This document shows, piece after piece, positions 52,937-62,255 of a stretch of 64,000 nucleotides of DNA (positions within the stretch are counted from its first letter, which is position 1; every line of letters starts with the position of its first letter). The notes beneath the pieces are model-generated. The model saw nothing but the letters and a program-made list of their open reading frames with translations. It made no database searches and was not told the origin of the DNA. The stretch spans positions 1-64,000 of the forward strand of contig NZ_CABVPL010000040.1 of the NCBI RefSeq assembly GCF_902499045.1, written 5' to 3'. The position numbers were made by a program, and so were the translations under genes. The DNA comes from Burkholderia latens (GTDB lineage: Bacteria; Pseudomonadota; Gammaproteobacteria; Burkholderiales; Burkholderiaceae).

Positions 52937-55441
52937 TCAGTCCGGCTTGTGTGCCGGTGCAGCGGGCGGCGGCGGTTCGGCAGCCGGCGGGCCGCCCGCG
53001 TTGCCGCCGTCCTCGCGGCTGTCGCCGTTCCCGGCCGTGACAGGCTGCGCGGTCGGGTCATACGCGACGACGCTGCGCTGCGGGTTCGCGATCCAGATCC
53101 CGCGTTCGCGGAACATCACCGCGATCCGCCGATTGAACTCGCGCTGCACGCCCCAGCGTGCGGAGTCCTTGCATTGCATTTGCCCGGCCAGCGTGATCGT
53201 CGCGCCGTCGACCTGATCGACGCCCCAGTAGCTGAAGTCCGACAGGATGCCGTCCTTGTAATCGGGATCGTCGCGCAGCGCGGCGCCGATCTCCTTCAGC
53301 GTCGCGATCGCCTGGTCGATGTCCTGCCCGTACGCGATGCTGACCTTGACGGCCGCATTGCCGAGCCCGCGATTCGTGTTGTTGACGGTCGTCACCGAAC
53401 TGAACGGGATCGTGTACAGCGATCCGTCGCCCGCGCGCAGCCGCACGGTGCGGATTGACAGGTATTCGACCGTGCCCGACACGCCGGCGAGCGTGACCCA
53501 GTCGCCGACCTGCATCGCGTTTTCCATCAGCAGGAAGATCCCGGTAATGAAGTCCTGCACGAGCTTCTGCGAGCCGAAGCCGAGCGCGACGCCGAAGATG
53601 CTCGCACCGGCAAGCAGCGGCCCGATGTTTACGCCGATTTCGCTCAAGCCCGTCAACACGACGACGAGCGCGATCATGATGAACAGCAGCGAGCGCAGCA
53701 TCGGCAGCAGCGTGCGCAAGCGCGCCGCGCGCACGAGGTTGCCTTCGCGCGTCCACAGCTGCAGACGGCGCTCGATCGCGATGTTCGCGGCTTCCCACAC
53801 GATCAGCGCGGCGATGGCCGCGATCGCGATCGTCAACAGCGCCGACGCGAGCCGATGGCCGATCGTGCCGGCCTGAAACGCGTGGAAGATCGGCACGCCC
53901 CAGGTCTGCAACAGCAGCATCGCGGTCACGACCGCGATCACCGCCGACACGATCCGCCGCACCAGCGGGTAGTAGCGATACGCGTGCAGATGGACGAGCG
54001 TGCGGTCGTCGTCGCGGCGCTGGAACAGCCGCGCGAGCCCGCCGAACACGACGATCGACACGATCCGCATGCCGATCATCACGGCGATCGAGCGGCCGCC
54101 GAGCGTGATCAGCACGCGGTAGCCGTTATGGACGTCGAGCGCCCACACGAACCACAACGCCATCACGACGAACACCGACACGGGCGCCCACGCGTCGGCG
54201 AGCGCATGGGTGAGCGTCGCGAACGCCGGGCGCGCTTCGCCGGCCGCGCGGATGCGCACGGCGACCGGCTGGCGGCACCGCACGATCAGCGCCGAGATCA
54301 TCAGGTGGCCGACGAGCGCGACCGCCTTCAGCAGCGCGACGTGACCGGCGTCGCTGAGGCCGAAGCTGCCGGCGATCTCGACCGCGGCCGTGCACGCGCC
54401 GACGACGATCACGATCCGCGCGATCGAACGCTGCGCGAACGCGGCCCATGCGTCGCTGATGTGCAGCAGCCGCAGCTGCCGCGCATCGGGCTGGAAGAAC
54501 AACCGGCTGACGATCGTCACGAGGCGGCAGATCACGTAGATGTCGATCAGCGATTCGAGTGCGGTGTCGGTCGGCGTGCCGGCGCCGTCGAGGACGGACA
54601 TCGTCAGGCTCGCGACGCCGACGAACACCAGCAGCGGCACCGCGCGCAGCGCGAGGCTGACGAGCGCGCGCGGCATCCGGCGCAGCAGCGTGGTTTGACG
54701 CCGCGCGTGGCCGCGGCCTTGCGACGCAGCAGGGCGTGCGCCGGCCGCGGCGGTCGTGTCGGTCGCGTCGCTTGCCGTTGCGGTGCCGGCTGCGGTTGCT
54801 GCCGCTTCGTGCGCTGGCGCGGGGTCGTCGCCGGTTCCGGGCGGCTCGGGTTCGACGGGTTCGGCGTCGGTGTGGTCCGACGCTTCGGCGCGCCGCGCGC
54901 TCAGCGCGGCGAGTGCACGCCGCAGCAGCCGCTTCGCGAACCATTCGACGACCAGCGCAGGCACCAGCACGGCAACGATGATGGCGAGCGCGCGCGCGAG
55001 GTTCGCGCGTGCGTCGGCGTTCGCGAGCCGCTCATGCCACCAGCGGCCGACCGAGCCGACGTCGAGCAGCGAGCGCAGCGATTCGTTCAGCGCGCCGCCG
55101 ATTTCGCCGGCCCAGCGCGACCCTTGCCGGACGACCATCGACGCGAGCCCGTTCGTCGTGAGCGCGGCGGGGGCGGCGGCCGATGCCGCGCTCGCCGGCG
55201 CCGCGCCGCTTGCCGGCAGCGCGGGCGCGCTCAGCACGCCGACGGCCGCGATCGCGCGCAACGTCGTTTCGACCTGTTGGCGCTCGCGCGGGTTTTGCAG
55301 CACGGAGAGCGCCTGCTGCGCCTGTTGCGGCGTCAGCACGGGTGCGGCGCTGGAAGCAGCCGATGCGGCGGCGGGAGCGGCCGCCGCATGGGCAGCCGAG
55401 ACGACGGCGGCGAGCAGCCAGCCGAGCAGGAGGTTTCGCAT
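52937..55441 (-). CDS. large MscS family mechanosensitive channel (YbiO-like)
   Basis: 834 residues from ATG 55441 (MRNLLLGWLLAAVVSAAHAA, a signal peptide); the frame open to 55594 is not family-like. A periplasmic part rich in Ala precedes about ten membrane segments. An internal cytoplasmic-type loop (residues about 220-285) is low-complexity Ala/Thr/Glu. The C-terminal MscS core contains the pore helix and beta domain (GVNIGPLLAGASIFGVALGF, then VQDFITGIFLLMENAMQVGD, near residues 610-650). It would release solutes on osmotic downshock. The size and layout fit E. coli YbiO (about 740 residues), not the 286-residue MscS. Confidence 0.88.
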   Translation of the reverse strand: MRNLLLGWLLAAVVSAAHAAAAPAAASAASSAAPVLTPQQAQQALSVLQNPRERQQVETTLRAIAAVGVLSAPALPASGAAPASAASAAAPAALTTNGLASMVVRQGSRWAGEIGGALNESLRSLLDVGSVGRWWHERLANADARANLARALAIIVAVLVPALVVEWFAKRLLRRALAALSARRAEASDHTDAEPVEPEPPGTGDDPAPAHEAAATAAGTATASDATDTTAAAGARPAASQGRGHARRQTTLLRRMPRALVSLALRAVPLLVFVGVASLTMSVLDGAGTPTDTALESLIDIYVICRLVTIVSRLFFQPDARQLRLLHISDAWAAFAQRSIARIVIVVGACTAAVEIAGSFGLSDAGHVALLKAVALVGHLMISALIVRCRQPVAVRIRAAGEARPAFATLTHALADAWAPVSVFVVMALWFVWALDVHNGYRVLITLGGRSIAVMIGMRIVSIVVFGGLARLFQRRDDDRTLVHLHAYRYYPLVRRIVSAVIAVVTAMLLLQTWGVPIFHAFQAGTIGHRLASALLTIAIAAIAALIVWEAANIAIERRLQLWTREGNLVRAARLRTLLPMLRSLLFIMIALVVVLTGLSEIGVNIGPLLAGASIFGVALGFGSQKLVQDFITGIFLLMENAMQVGDWVTLAGVSGTVEYLSIRTVRLRAGDGSLYTIPFSSVTTVNNTNRGLGNAAVKVSIAYGQDIDQAIATLKEIGAALRDDPDYKDGILSDFSYWGVDQVDGATITLAGQMQCKDSARWGVQREFNRRIAVMFRERGIWIANPQRSVVAYDPTAQPVTAGNGDSREDGGNAGGPPAAEPPPPAAPAHKPD

Positions 55442-55793
55442 GGGTGGGCATGCGGGCGCGCGTCGGTGCGTGGCCCGGCGGTCGAGTCGATGGACGGAAG
55501 TTAACATGATCGCGATCGGAATCGAATAGTTCCGTCGGCGAACCTTCGCATCGAGCATGGGGAAACCGGATGGGCGGTGCTCGCCGGGTCGCATGCGTCA
55601 ACGGCAGACGGGGTCCGGCCGATGTCGTTCACGATCCGGAATTCGGGCGGGCGGCTACGGCTGGATCATCGGGCAGCAACGCGGCCCCGGGCGGCAGTCG
55701 AGACGGGAACGAAACCTGCGCGGCGGACCGATCCGTTGCAACGCGCGGCTGGTGCTGCGTGAGCGGCTCGGTCCGCTCCGGATTCCTGATGAA
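55442..55793. other. 352-base gap between MscS channel and LLM oxidoreductase genes
   Basis: No recognisable gene; both neighbours run on the minus strand. It must hold the channel-gene promoter. Short open frames here are Arg-rich and composition-driven. No terminator hairpin with a T-run is visible after the oxidoreductase gene. Confidence 0.4.
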
Positions 55794-56753
55794 TCAGTCG
55801 TTCTCGTCGTGAAAGACCGGCAGCACATGCTCGGCGAGTTCCTCGACGACCTCGCGCACGGGCCGGTCCGAGCCCGGATTCAGCGTAACGTGGTGCGTGC
55901 CGGCCGCTCGCATGTCGCGCAGGATGTCGATCAGCGCATTGCGTCCGGTCGCGTAACCGAGCGACAGCGCGGTGGCCGGCGCGTCGCGATTCGCATCGAG
56001 ATCGAGCCGCATCGACACGCCGAACGCGCGAAACGCCGGTTGCGCGAGGCGGTCGACGGCCGCGCGCCACATCGAATGACGTGCGCGTTGCGTGTCCGGG
56101 TCGCGGTGATACGTCATCCAGCCGATCGCGTGGCGCGCGATCCAGTCGACGCTTTGCCCGCCCGAGCCGACCGCGAGCATCGGGACTGGAGCGCCGCCGC
56201 GCGGCAGCAGCGCGAACTCGGGCGCGTCGCGTGGCGTCTCGTCGGGCAGCACGCGGGACGGCACGCCGAGCGCGGCCGCGACGATGTCCCAATGGCGGCG
56301 ATAGCGATCGCGCCGCGTGTCGGCATCGACGCCGAACGCCGCGTACTCGGGCGGCCGGTCGCCGGAGCCGAGGCCGAGAATGAAGCGCCCGCCGGACAGC
56401 GTCGCGACCGACAGCGCGCCTTTCGCGACGTGCAGCGGATGACGCAGCGGCAGCACGATCGCGCCGCTGGCGAGCGCGATCCGGCGCGTGTGCGACGCGA
56501 GCGCGCCGAGCAGGACCCACGGATCGAGATGCCCGACCGGGTCGGGGTAGTCGGCGCTGTTCAGCGGCACGTCGCGAATCCACAGCGCGCGAAAGCCGAG
56601 CGCATCGGCGAGCGCCGCGAGCTCCAGTTGCTCGTTGAAATCGGCGACGGTCCGGCCGCTGCGCAGCAGCGGCAGCGTCAGGCCGAGCGACAGCCGCTCG
56701 GACGCGAACACGCGGCGCGCGGCGTCGGTGCGATCGGGGGCGGGCAGGGTCAT
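55794..56753 (-). CDS. luciferase-like (LLM class) flavin-dependent oxidoreductase
   Basis: 319 residues. TIM-barrel pattern of F420/FMN-dependent monooxygenases: start strand SLGLTLPLLRSGRT, DALGFRALWIRDVPLNSADY, and the flavin-site strand-helix LATGA-like ALASGAIVLPLRHPLHVAKG (residues about 93-112), then SGGRFILGLGSGDRPPEYAAFG (about 118-139, given by position). It resembles the TIGR03571 subgroup. The substrate and flavin reductase are unknown. It stands alone, upstream of nothing recognisable, with a 1-kb gene-poor stretch in front of it. Confidence 0.85.
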   Translation of the reverse strand: MTLPAPDRTDAARRVFASERLSLGLTLPLLRSGRTVADFNEQLELAALADALGFRALWIRDVPLNSADYPDPVGHLDPWVLLGALASHTRRIALASGAIVLPLRHPLHVAKGALSVATLSGGRFILGLGSGDRPPEYAAFGVDADTRRDRYRRHWDIVAAALGVPSRVLPDETPRDAPEFALLPRGGAPVPMLAVGSGGQSVDWIARHAIGWMTYHRDPDTQRARHSMWRAAVDRLAQPAFRAFGVSMRLDLDANRDAPATALSLGYATGRNALIDILRDMRAAGTHHVTLNPGSDRPVREVVEELAEHVLPVFHDEND

Positions 56754-57597
56754 GTCGACTCCTTGGAGGCGAGGCGCGCAGGTTCGACGAGCGCGTCGGA
56801 TCGTTCCAGCATGGGCGGCCGGGATCGCGCGATTGTAAGCGGATCGTCGGCATCGTGCAGATGGGGCGTCCGGCGAGAGCGCATTTCATTCCCGCAACGC
56901 CGGCGTCGCGGCCGGCTGCCGATCGCGCGAGCGGTTTGCCGCCGTTTCAGTTTCAGTTTCGAAACATTCGGGCGGATGTGCGGTCGCGCGATCTGCCCCG
57001 CGATCATTTGAGGGCCCGTGCAGCCTTGCACTGCGATGCATGGTGCGCTCCTTGCATGTCTGTATGCGCCGTGAGCGCGATCACCGGTGGAGTAAGGCCC
57101 GGGCAATCGCTTCAGTGGGTCGGATGCATCGAAGACGGGGACAAGAGAATGAGAACAGACCGAATCGCAACGTGTCGTGTTGCAAACATGAATCGCCGAC
57201 CTGCTCGTGAGTTCGCTTCGCCGCCGATGACGGCGACGTGAACGCGCGGCTTTCCGTTCCATCCGAACCACGCGGGTTTGTCCCGAACGACGGCGTGCAT
57301 GCATGACGCACGAGGCCCGGCCGACGCCGGCTGGCCGTCGCGGGGCAACCGCCCGTACACGCAGATGGGCGAGCATGAACTCCGGATCGTCATTCACGCG
57401 CACGAGAAACTCGTGCGCGGCGCGCGCCGCATGCATCCGCATGCCGCCCGCGACCGTGCGCGACGAATCGGCAAGACCGGGCCGGGCAGCACGGGAGAGG
57501 CGGTGCGGCAATCCGTGCGATATCACGCATACGAAGCTGTAGTCGAGGGGAAGAGTCCGCCGGCCGTACCGCGGCGGCTCCGACGACATTGTGCTGT

Positions 57598-57628
57598 CAA
57601 TTGATCCACTACCCCGATGGATCAATTG
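57598..57628. repeat. 10-base inverted repeat CAATTGATCC / GGATCAATTG
   Basis: Exact arms at 57598-57607 and 57619-57628 around an 11-base spacer, immediately before the terminator at 57635. As RNA it would form an AU-rich stem. Confidence 0.65.
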
Positions 57629-57634
57629 TTGAAG

Positions 57635-57670
57635 CGCCCATCGCCATGCGGCTGATGGGCGTCTTTTTTT
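57635..57670 (+). terminator. strong Rho-independent terminator without an obvious gene
   Basis: CGCCCATC pairs with GATGGGCG (57654-57661) over an 11-base loop and is followed by TCTTTTTTT. It implies a plus-strand transcript ending here. Confidence 0.85.
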
Positions 57671-57806
57671 GAGGTGCCGGATTTTGAGGTCCCGGATGCC
57701 CGCGCGGACCGCGGCCCGATCGCGCGGCGTTCGGTATCATGTGCTCGCAGCGTCGGCTGCCTGTGCGTTCGCACCGGCGGCCGGCGCCCGAACATGCGCC
57801 GCCGAC

Positions 57807-58703
57807 ATGAACGACACCGACTTGCACGACCCCCCATCCGCCGGCATCGAACCGGACGCGCTCGATGCGTTGCACACGTTCGTCGAGCGCCATCCGCGGC
57901 TGCTCGTGCTCACCGGCGCGGGCATCAGCACGGATTCCGGCATTCCGGGCTATCGCGACCGGAACGGTCAATGGATGCGCTCGCCGCCGATCCAGCTTCA
58001 CGAATTCCTCGGCTCCGACGCCGCGCGCCGGCGCTACTGGGCGCGCAGCATGATCGGCTGGCCCGTGGTCGGCCGCGCGCGGCCGAACCGTGCGCACGTC
58101 GCGCTCGCGCGGCTCGGCGGCAGCGGCCGGATCGAGCGGCTCGTCACGCAGAACGTCGACGGCCTTCATCAGCGCGCCGGCAGCAGCGACGTAATCGAAC
58201 TGCATGGCGGGATCCACGGCGTCACGTGCATCGATTGCGGCGCGCATCACGCGCGCGCGGCGATCCAGGCCGTGCTGGAGACGGATAACCCCGAACTGCT
58301 GGGCGCACAGGCCGAACCAGCCGCCGACGGCGACGCGCACCTCGAATGGGCTGCGCTCGACACGTTCCGCATCCCGGCCTGCCCTGCATGCGGCGGGCTG
58401 CTGAAGCCGGCGGTGGTGTTCTTCGGCGAGAACGTGCCGCGCGAACGCGTCGCGCTGGCGTCGCAGGCGCTCGACGCGGCCGACGCGCTGCTGGTGGTCG
58501 GCTCGTCGCTGATGGTGTATTCCGGCTACCGGTTCTGCGTGTGGGCGCAGGCACAGAACAAGCCCGTCGCCGCGCTGAACCTCGGCCATACGCGCGCCGA
58601 TCCGATGCTGACGCTGAAGGTCGAAGCGCGCTGCGCGCCCGCGCTCGATGCACTGAATGCGCGGCTCGGCATCGCCGGCAGCGCGGCGGAGCGTGCATCG
58701 TGA
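57807..58703 (+). CDS. NAD-dependent protein deacylase (sirtuin)
   Basis: 298 residues from ATG 57807; an in-frame extension to 57669 has no family support. Sirtuin motifs are intact: LVLTGAGISTDSGIPGYRD (residues about 33-51), VTQNVDGLHQRAGS (about 114-127), catalytic His in IELHGGIHG, a zinc site in CIDCG ... CPACGG, and LLVVGSSLMVYSGYRF (about 228-243). The layout is closest to class II (SIRT4-like) sirtuins, larger than CobB. Removes acyl groups from lysines using NAD. The stop overlaps the GTG of the methyltransferase gene, so the two are coupled. Confidence 0.92.
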   Translation: MNDTDLHDPPSAGIEPDALDALHTFVERHPRLLVLTGAGISTDSGIPGYRDRNGQWMRSPPIQLHEFLGSDAARRRYWARSMIGWPVVGRARPNRAHVALARLGGSGRIERLVTQNVDGLHQRAGSSDVIELHGGIHGVTCIDCGAHHARAAIQAVLETDNPELLGAQAEPAADGDAHLEWAALDTFRIPACPACGGLLKPAVVFFGENVPRERVALASQALDAADALLVVGSSLMVYSGYRFCVWAQAQNKPVAALNLGHTRADPMLTLKVEARCAPALDALNARLGIAGSAAERAS

Positions 58704-59341
58704 CCGGGCCGGCGGCATCGCCCGATCCGTCCGCGCGGCTGTCGGCGCCGGCCGCGGAACGCAATCGCGGGCCGATCCTCGACGTGCTGCGCCGCGTGCT
58801 GCCGGCGAGCGGCAGTGTGCTCGAGATCGCGAGCGGCACCGGGCAGCATGCGGTCCATTTCGCGCAGGCGCTGCCCGCGCTGCGCTGGCAACCGAGCGAC
58901 CCCGACGCGCACGCGCGCCGCTCGATCGCCGCGTGGGCCGCGCATGCGGGGCTCGCGAACCTGGCCGAACCGCTCGCGTTCGACGTGCGCGATCCCGTAT
59001 GGCCGGCCGCGGCGCTCGACGCGATCGTCTGCATCAACATGATCCACATCTCGCCGTGGTCCTGTACCGACGCGCTGTTCGCCGGCGCGTCGCGCGTGCT
59101 GCGCCCCGGCGGCATATTGTTCCTGTACGGTCCGTATCGCCGCGAAGGCCGCCACACGGCGCCGTCCAACGAAGCGTTCGACCAGCAGCTGCGCAGCCGC
59201 GATCCTTCGTGGGGCGTGCGCGATCTCGAGGCGGTGGTCGCGCTCGGCCTCGATCGCGGGCTGGACTGCATCGAGGTCGTCGAAATGCCTGCCAACAACC
59301 TGAGCGTCGTGTTCCGGCGCCTGCCGCACGCCGAGCAATGA
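58700..59341 (+). CDS. DUF938 SAM-dependent methyltransferase
   Basis: 213 residues from a GTG overlapping the sirtuin stop (GTGA). The DUF938 start is visible (SAPAAERNRGPILDVLRRVL), then motif I SVLEIASGTGQHAVHFAQAL (residues about 38-57), CINMIHISPWSC (about 110-121) and GGILFLYGPYRREGRHTAPS (about 137-156). The family is predicted to use S-adenosylmethionine, with unknown acceptor. The coupling to a sirtuin is by translation; whether function is shared is not known. gnd follows after 97 bases. Confidence 0.88.
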   Translation: MTGPAASPDPSARLSAPAAERNRGPILDVLRRVLPASGSVLEIASGTGQHAVHFAQALPALRWQPSDPDAHARRSIAAWAAHAGLANLAEPLAFDVRDPVWPAAALDAIVCINMIHISPWSCTDALFAGASRVLRPGGILFLYGPYRREGRHTAPSNEAFDQQLRSRDPSWGVRDLEAVVALGLDRGLDCIEVVEMPANNLSVVFRRLPHAEQ

Positions 59342-59438
59342 CGCGCCGGCGCGCATCACGGCCGGGTTTCCACTATCCTTTCGCCTGTGCGCGCGACCCG
59401 GTTCGGGTCGCGCCCCGTTTTTTCCGGAGAATTGACTA

Positions 59439-60851
59439 ATGGGCAAACAAGCAATCGGTGTGATCGGGCTCGCGGTGATGGGGCGCAATCTCGCACTCAA
59501 TATCGAGAGCCGCGGTTACGCGGTGTCGGTGTACAACCGCAGCCGCGAGAAAACCGACGAACTGATCGCCGAATTCCCCGGCCGCAACCTGGTGCCGACC
59601 TACACGCTGGAAGAGTTTGTCGCGTCGCTCGAAACGCCGCGCCGGATTCTGATGATGGTGAAGGCCGGCGAAGCGACCGATGCGACGATCGCATCGCTCA
59701 AGCCGCTGCTCGAGAAGGGCGACGTGCTGATCGACGGCGGCAACACGTACTTCACCGACACGATCCGCCGCAACCAGGAGCTCGCGCAATCGGGCCTGCA
59801 CTTCATCGGCACCGGCGTGTCGGGCGGCGAGGAGGGCGCGCTGCGCGGCCCGTCGATCATGCCGGGCGGCCAGCGCGACGCGTACGACCTCGTCGAGCCG
59901 ATCCTCAAGCAGATCGCGGCGAAGGCGCCGTCGGACGGCGAGCCGTGCGTCGCGTACATGGGGCCGGACGGCGCGGGCCACTACGTGAAGATGGTCCACA
60001 ACGGGATCGAGTATGGCGACATGCAGCTGATCGCCGAGAGCTATGCGGTGCTGAAGAACGTCGCGGGCCTGACCAACGACGAACTCGGCGCGGTGTATAC
60101 CGAGTGGAACCAGGGCGAGCTCGACAGCTACCTGATCGAGATCACGTCGAAGATCTTCGGCAAGAAGGACGACGAAACCGGCAAGCATCTGGTCGACGTG
60201 ATCCTCGATCGCGCCGCGCAGAAGGGCACCGGCAAGTGGACGAGCCAGAACGCGCTGGATCTCGGCGTGCCGCTGCCGCTCATCACCGAGTCGGTGTTCG
60301 CGCGCGTGCTGTCGTCATTGAAGACCGAGCGCGTTGCGGCCAGCAAGATCCTGTCGGGCCCGGCCGCCGCGCCGTTCGCCGGCGATCGTGCGGCATTCAT
60401 CGAAGCGGTGCGCCGCGCGCTGTACCTGAGCAAGGTGATCTCGTACGCGCAGGGCTTCGCGCAGCTGCGCACGGCGTCCGAGGAATACGGCTGGAACCTC
60501 GATCTCGGCACGATCGCGAAGATTTTCCGCGCGGGCTGCATCATCCGCGCGCGCTTCCTGCAGAAGATCACGGACGCCTACGCCAAGGATCCGGCGCTTG
60601 CGAACCTGCTGCTCGACCCGTACTTCAAGGACATCGCCGCGAACTACCAGGCGTCGCTGCGCGACGTCGTGGTGGCCGCGGTGAAGGCCGGCGTGCCGGT
60701 GCCGGCGTTCGCGTCGGCGGTCGCGTACTTCGACAGCTACCGGTCCGAGCGACTGCCGGCGAACCTTGTGCAGGCGCAGCGAGACTTCTTCGGCGCGCAC
60801 ACGTTCGAGCGCACCGACAAGCCGGGCAGCTTCCACGCGAACTGGTCGTAA
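59439..60851 (+). CDS. gnd: 6-phosphogluconate dehydrogenase (decarboxylating)
   Basis: 470 residues. NADP-binding [20 protein letters not shown] with [12 protein letters not shown] (Arg-Thr-type NADP preference), [20 protein letters not shown] (residues about 126-145), and the catalytic Lys/Asn in [18 protein letters not shown] (about 181-198). Oxidative pentose-phosphate enzyme giving ribulose 5-phosphate, CO2 and NADPH. Length matches the long (E. coli) type. A CGGAG ribosome site precedes the ATG. Single gene; no zwf in the window. Confidence 0.96.
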   Translation: MGKQAIGVIGLAVMGRNLALNIESRGYAVSVYNRSREKTDELIAEFPGRNLVPTYTLEEFVASLETPRRILMMVKAGEATDATIASLKPLLEKGDVLIDGGNTYFTDTIRRNQELAQSGLHFIGTGVSGGEEGALRGPSIMPGGQRDAYDLVEPILKQIAAKAPSDGEPCVAYMGPDGAGHYVKMVHNGIEYGDMQLIAESYAVLKNVAGLTNDELGAVYTEWNQGELDSYLIEITSKIFGKKDDETGKHLVDVILDRAAQKGTGKWTSQNALDLGVPLPLITESVFARVLSSLKTERVAASKILSGPAAAPFAGDRAAFIEAVRRALYLSKVISYAQGFAQLRTASEEYGWNLDLGTIAKIFRAGCIIRARFLQKITDAYAKDPALANLLLDPYFKDIAANYQASLRDVVVAAVKAGVPVPAFASAVAYFDSYRSERLPANLVQAQRDFFGAHTFERTDKPGSFHANWS

Positions 60852-60890
60852 CCGGCGGGCGAGGCGGCATTGTTGCGAAATTCTATTCTT

Positions 60891-60972
60891 TGAGTAGGGT
60901 TTTTGAGTCCCGGATCCTGGAATTGTTGGCTCCGCGGAAACAGTGTTTTCGTTCTTTCATGGTTTTCCCTAG
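60891..60972 (+). promoter_or_regulatory. AGGGTTTT-type half-sites before the DUF4148 gene
   Basis: TGAGTAGGGTTTTTGAG (60891-60907) and GGTTTTCCCTAGG (60961-60973) match halves of the palindrome at 8467-8502 (ACTAGGGTTTTCCC). They lie 77-159 bases before the DUF4148 ATG. This could be a family of sites for one regulator. Confidence 0.45.
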
Positions 60973-61049
60973 GTGATCTCCGGACTAAACTTTGATCAAT
61001 CGCTGCAGACATGGTGTGTGCGGCGAAGCAAAAAAACCCGGAGGTAATC

Positions 61050-61394
61050 ATGAAATCGCTGATCGCAACGTTCGCTGCAGCTGCTGTCCTCGCCGTTCCC
61101 GCCGTTTCGTTCGCCCAACAGAACGCGCCCGTCACCCGTGCACAGGTGAAGGCCGAACTGTCCGCGCTGCAACAAGCCGGCTACAAGCTGGGCAGCGACC
61201 GCACCGACTATCCGGCAGGCATCCAGGCAGCTGAAGCGCGTTTGAACCCGCAGCAAAACGTCGCCGCCGCAGATACGAGCGGCTACGGTGCGCAACCGGT
61301 GGCCCAGCAAGAGTCGGGCGCTCCTGCAGCCGCCAAGACCGGCTGGCAGGTCAAGCGCGTGTCGGATGGCGCACCGGTCTACAAGGGTCGTTAA
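61050..61394 (+). CDS. DUF4148 family secreted protein
   Basis: 114 residues. Signal peptide MKSLIATFAAAAVLAVPAVSFAQ, then the DUF4148 core TRAQVKAELSALQQAGYKL near residues 30-48 and a Gln/Ala-rich tail ending VSDGAPVYKGR. DUF4148 proteins are small exported Burkholderiales proteins of unknown role, often in several copies. GGAGGT is seven bases before the ATG. Motifs shared with the DUF3563 promoter are upstream. A strong terminator follows. Confidence 0.88.
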   Translation: MKSLIATFAAAAVLAVPAVSFAQQNAPVTRAQVKAELSALQQAGYKLGSDRTDYPAGIQAAEARLNPQQNVAAADTSGYGAQPVAQQESGAPAAAKTGWQVKRVSDGAPVYKGR

Positions 61395-61460
61395 TCGATC
61401 GTTGATCGGCCGCCGATCGTAGGCCGCCTACGCGGCCTGATCGGGTCCGAGCAGTACATG

Positions 61461-61499
61461 CAGCCCGCCGTTCCGCATCGCGGAACGGCGGGCTGTTTT
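61461..61499 (+). terminator. terminator after the DUF4148 gene
   Basis: CAGCCCGCCGTTCCG pairs exactly with CGGAACGGCGGGCTG (61481-61495) over a CATCG loop, then TTTTC. It lies between converging genes. Confidence 0.88.
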
Positions 61500-61520
61500 C
61501 ATGGGCGGCGCCCGGTCGCG

Positions 61521-61841
61521 TCAGTGCAGCGGCCTCGGGCCGCGGCCAAGATCCCGGAACAGCGCATCGGCGGGCTCCAGCGCCTGGAGCCATGCTTCGT
61601 CGTAGCCGCTGAGCGTGGCGAGCGCATCGCGCAGCCGCTCGATCGCGAGCACCGGCAGCTCGACGCTGTGCCGGGTCGCGCCGCTCAAGTGCGCGACGCT
61701 CGCAAGCTGGACGAGCGCGTCCGCGGCTTCCGCGACGTCGGTCGCGAACAGCAGATGCCGGTTGAGCAATTCGACGAGGCCGCTGGAACCGGCGAAATCC
61801 TCGGCGTTGAGCTGCACGGACACAAACGTCGCGTTGTTCAT
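61521..61841 (-). CDS. hypothetical protein, 106 residues
   Basis: Start ATG 61841 with GAGGAG seven bases upstream; TATACT at 61882-61887 on the minus strand is a good -10 candidate. The product opens MNNATFVSVQLNAEDFAGSS and is predicted mostly helical with Leu/Ala-rich amphipathic stretches (VELLNRHLLFATDVAEAADALVQLA). No signal peptide, no metal motif. I do not recognise it. It converges with the DUF4148 gene. Confidence 0.7.
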   Translation of the reverse strand: MNNATFVSVQLNAEDFAGSSGLVELLNRHLLFATDVAEAADALVQLASVAHLSGATRHSVELPVLAIERLRDALATLSGYDEAWLQALEPADALFRDLGRGPRPLH

Positions 61842-62255
61842 CGTTATCTCCTCGTTGTCGGAATCGCGCGGTGCATCTCCGAGTATAGGAGGCCGGGGGC
61901 GGCAGTCACCGCGCAACAGGCAGGGACGCGGTGGAATGCGGCGGCATGGGCGGCCCTGCACGCCGCGTGGCGCGGCGCGACGCTGCCCGGCGCTCGTCGC
62001 AGCCACGCAAGAATGTTGCCGGATCCGGCCGCTGTCGCGGCCCCGACCGCGACAAATGGTATCTTTGCCGATCGGGACGACGCGAAAAAGGCGCGAAAAA
62101 GGGGCCGATGAGCCCTTTCGAGCCGGCGTCCCGCCGTGGAAACTGCCGGCCGCGACAGCGGTCGGATACTGGTTGGTCCGGCCGTCCGGCCGGACATCGT
62201 GCGTCGCATGCCGGAGGGCGGTGGGCGGCGCAACGACGCAAATCCGGGAGGACCC
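61842..62255. other. 414-base divergent intergenic region
   Basis: No gene. It holds the promoter of the 106-residue protein (TATACT near 61882 on the minus strand) and the leader of the LytM lipoprotein gene. A small direct repeat GCGAAAAAGG occurs twice at 62082-62102. Confidence 0.45.

Larger units (their letters stand above)
56754..57806. other. gene-poor kilobase with terminator; possible small RNA or decayed gene
   Basis: No gene can be supported. A minus-strand stretch near 57330-57440 reads like protein (AHEFLVRVNDDPEFMLAHL), and continues in another frame as GPRASCMHAVVRDKPAWFGW, so it may be a decayed coding sequence. On the plus strand the region ends in an inverted repeat and a strong terminator (57598-57670), with no plus-strand gene to serve except an unsupported 108-codon ORF (57278-57604). 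A triple GTTTCA-like repeat lies at 56946-56963. Confidence 0.45.

Noticed and set aside
57278-57604. Plus-strand ORF of 108 codons just before a terminator
   Set aside because: Position is attractive, but no ribosome site, no family and an Arg/His composition typical of chance frames; reported only as part of the gene-poor region.
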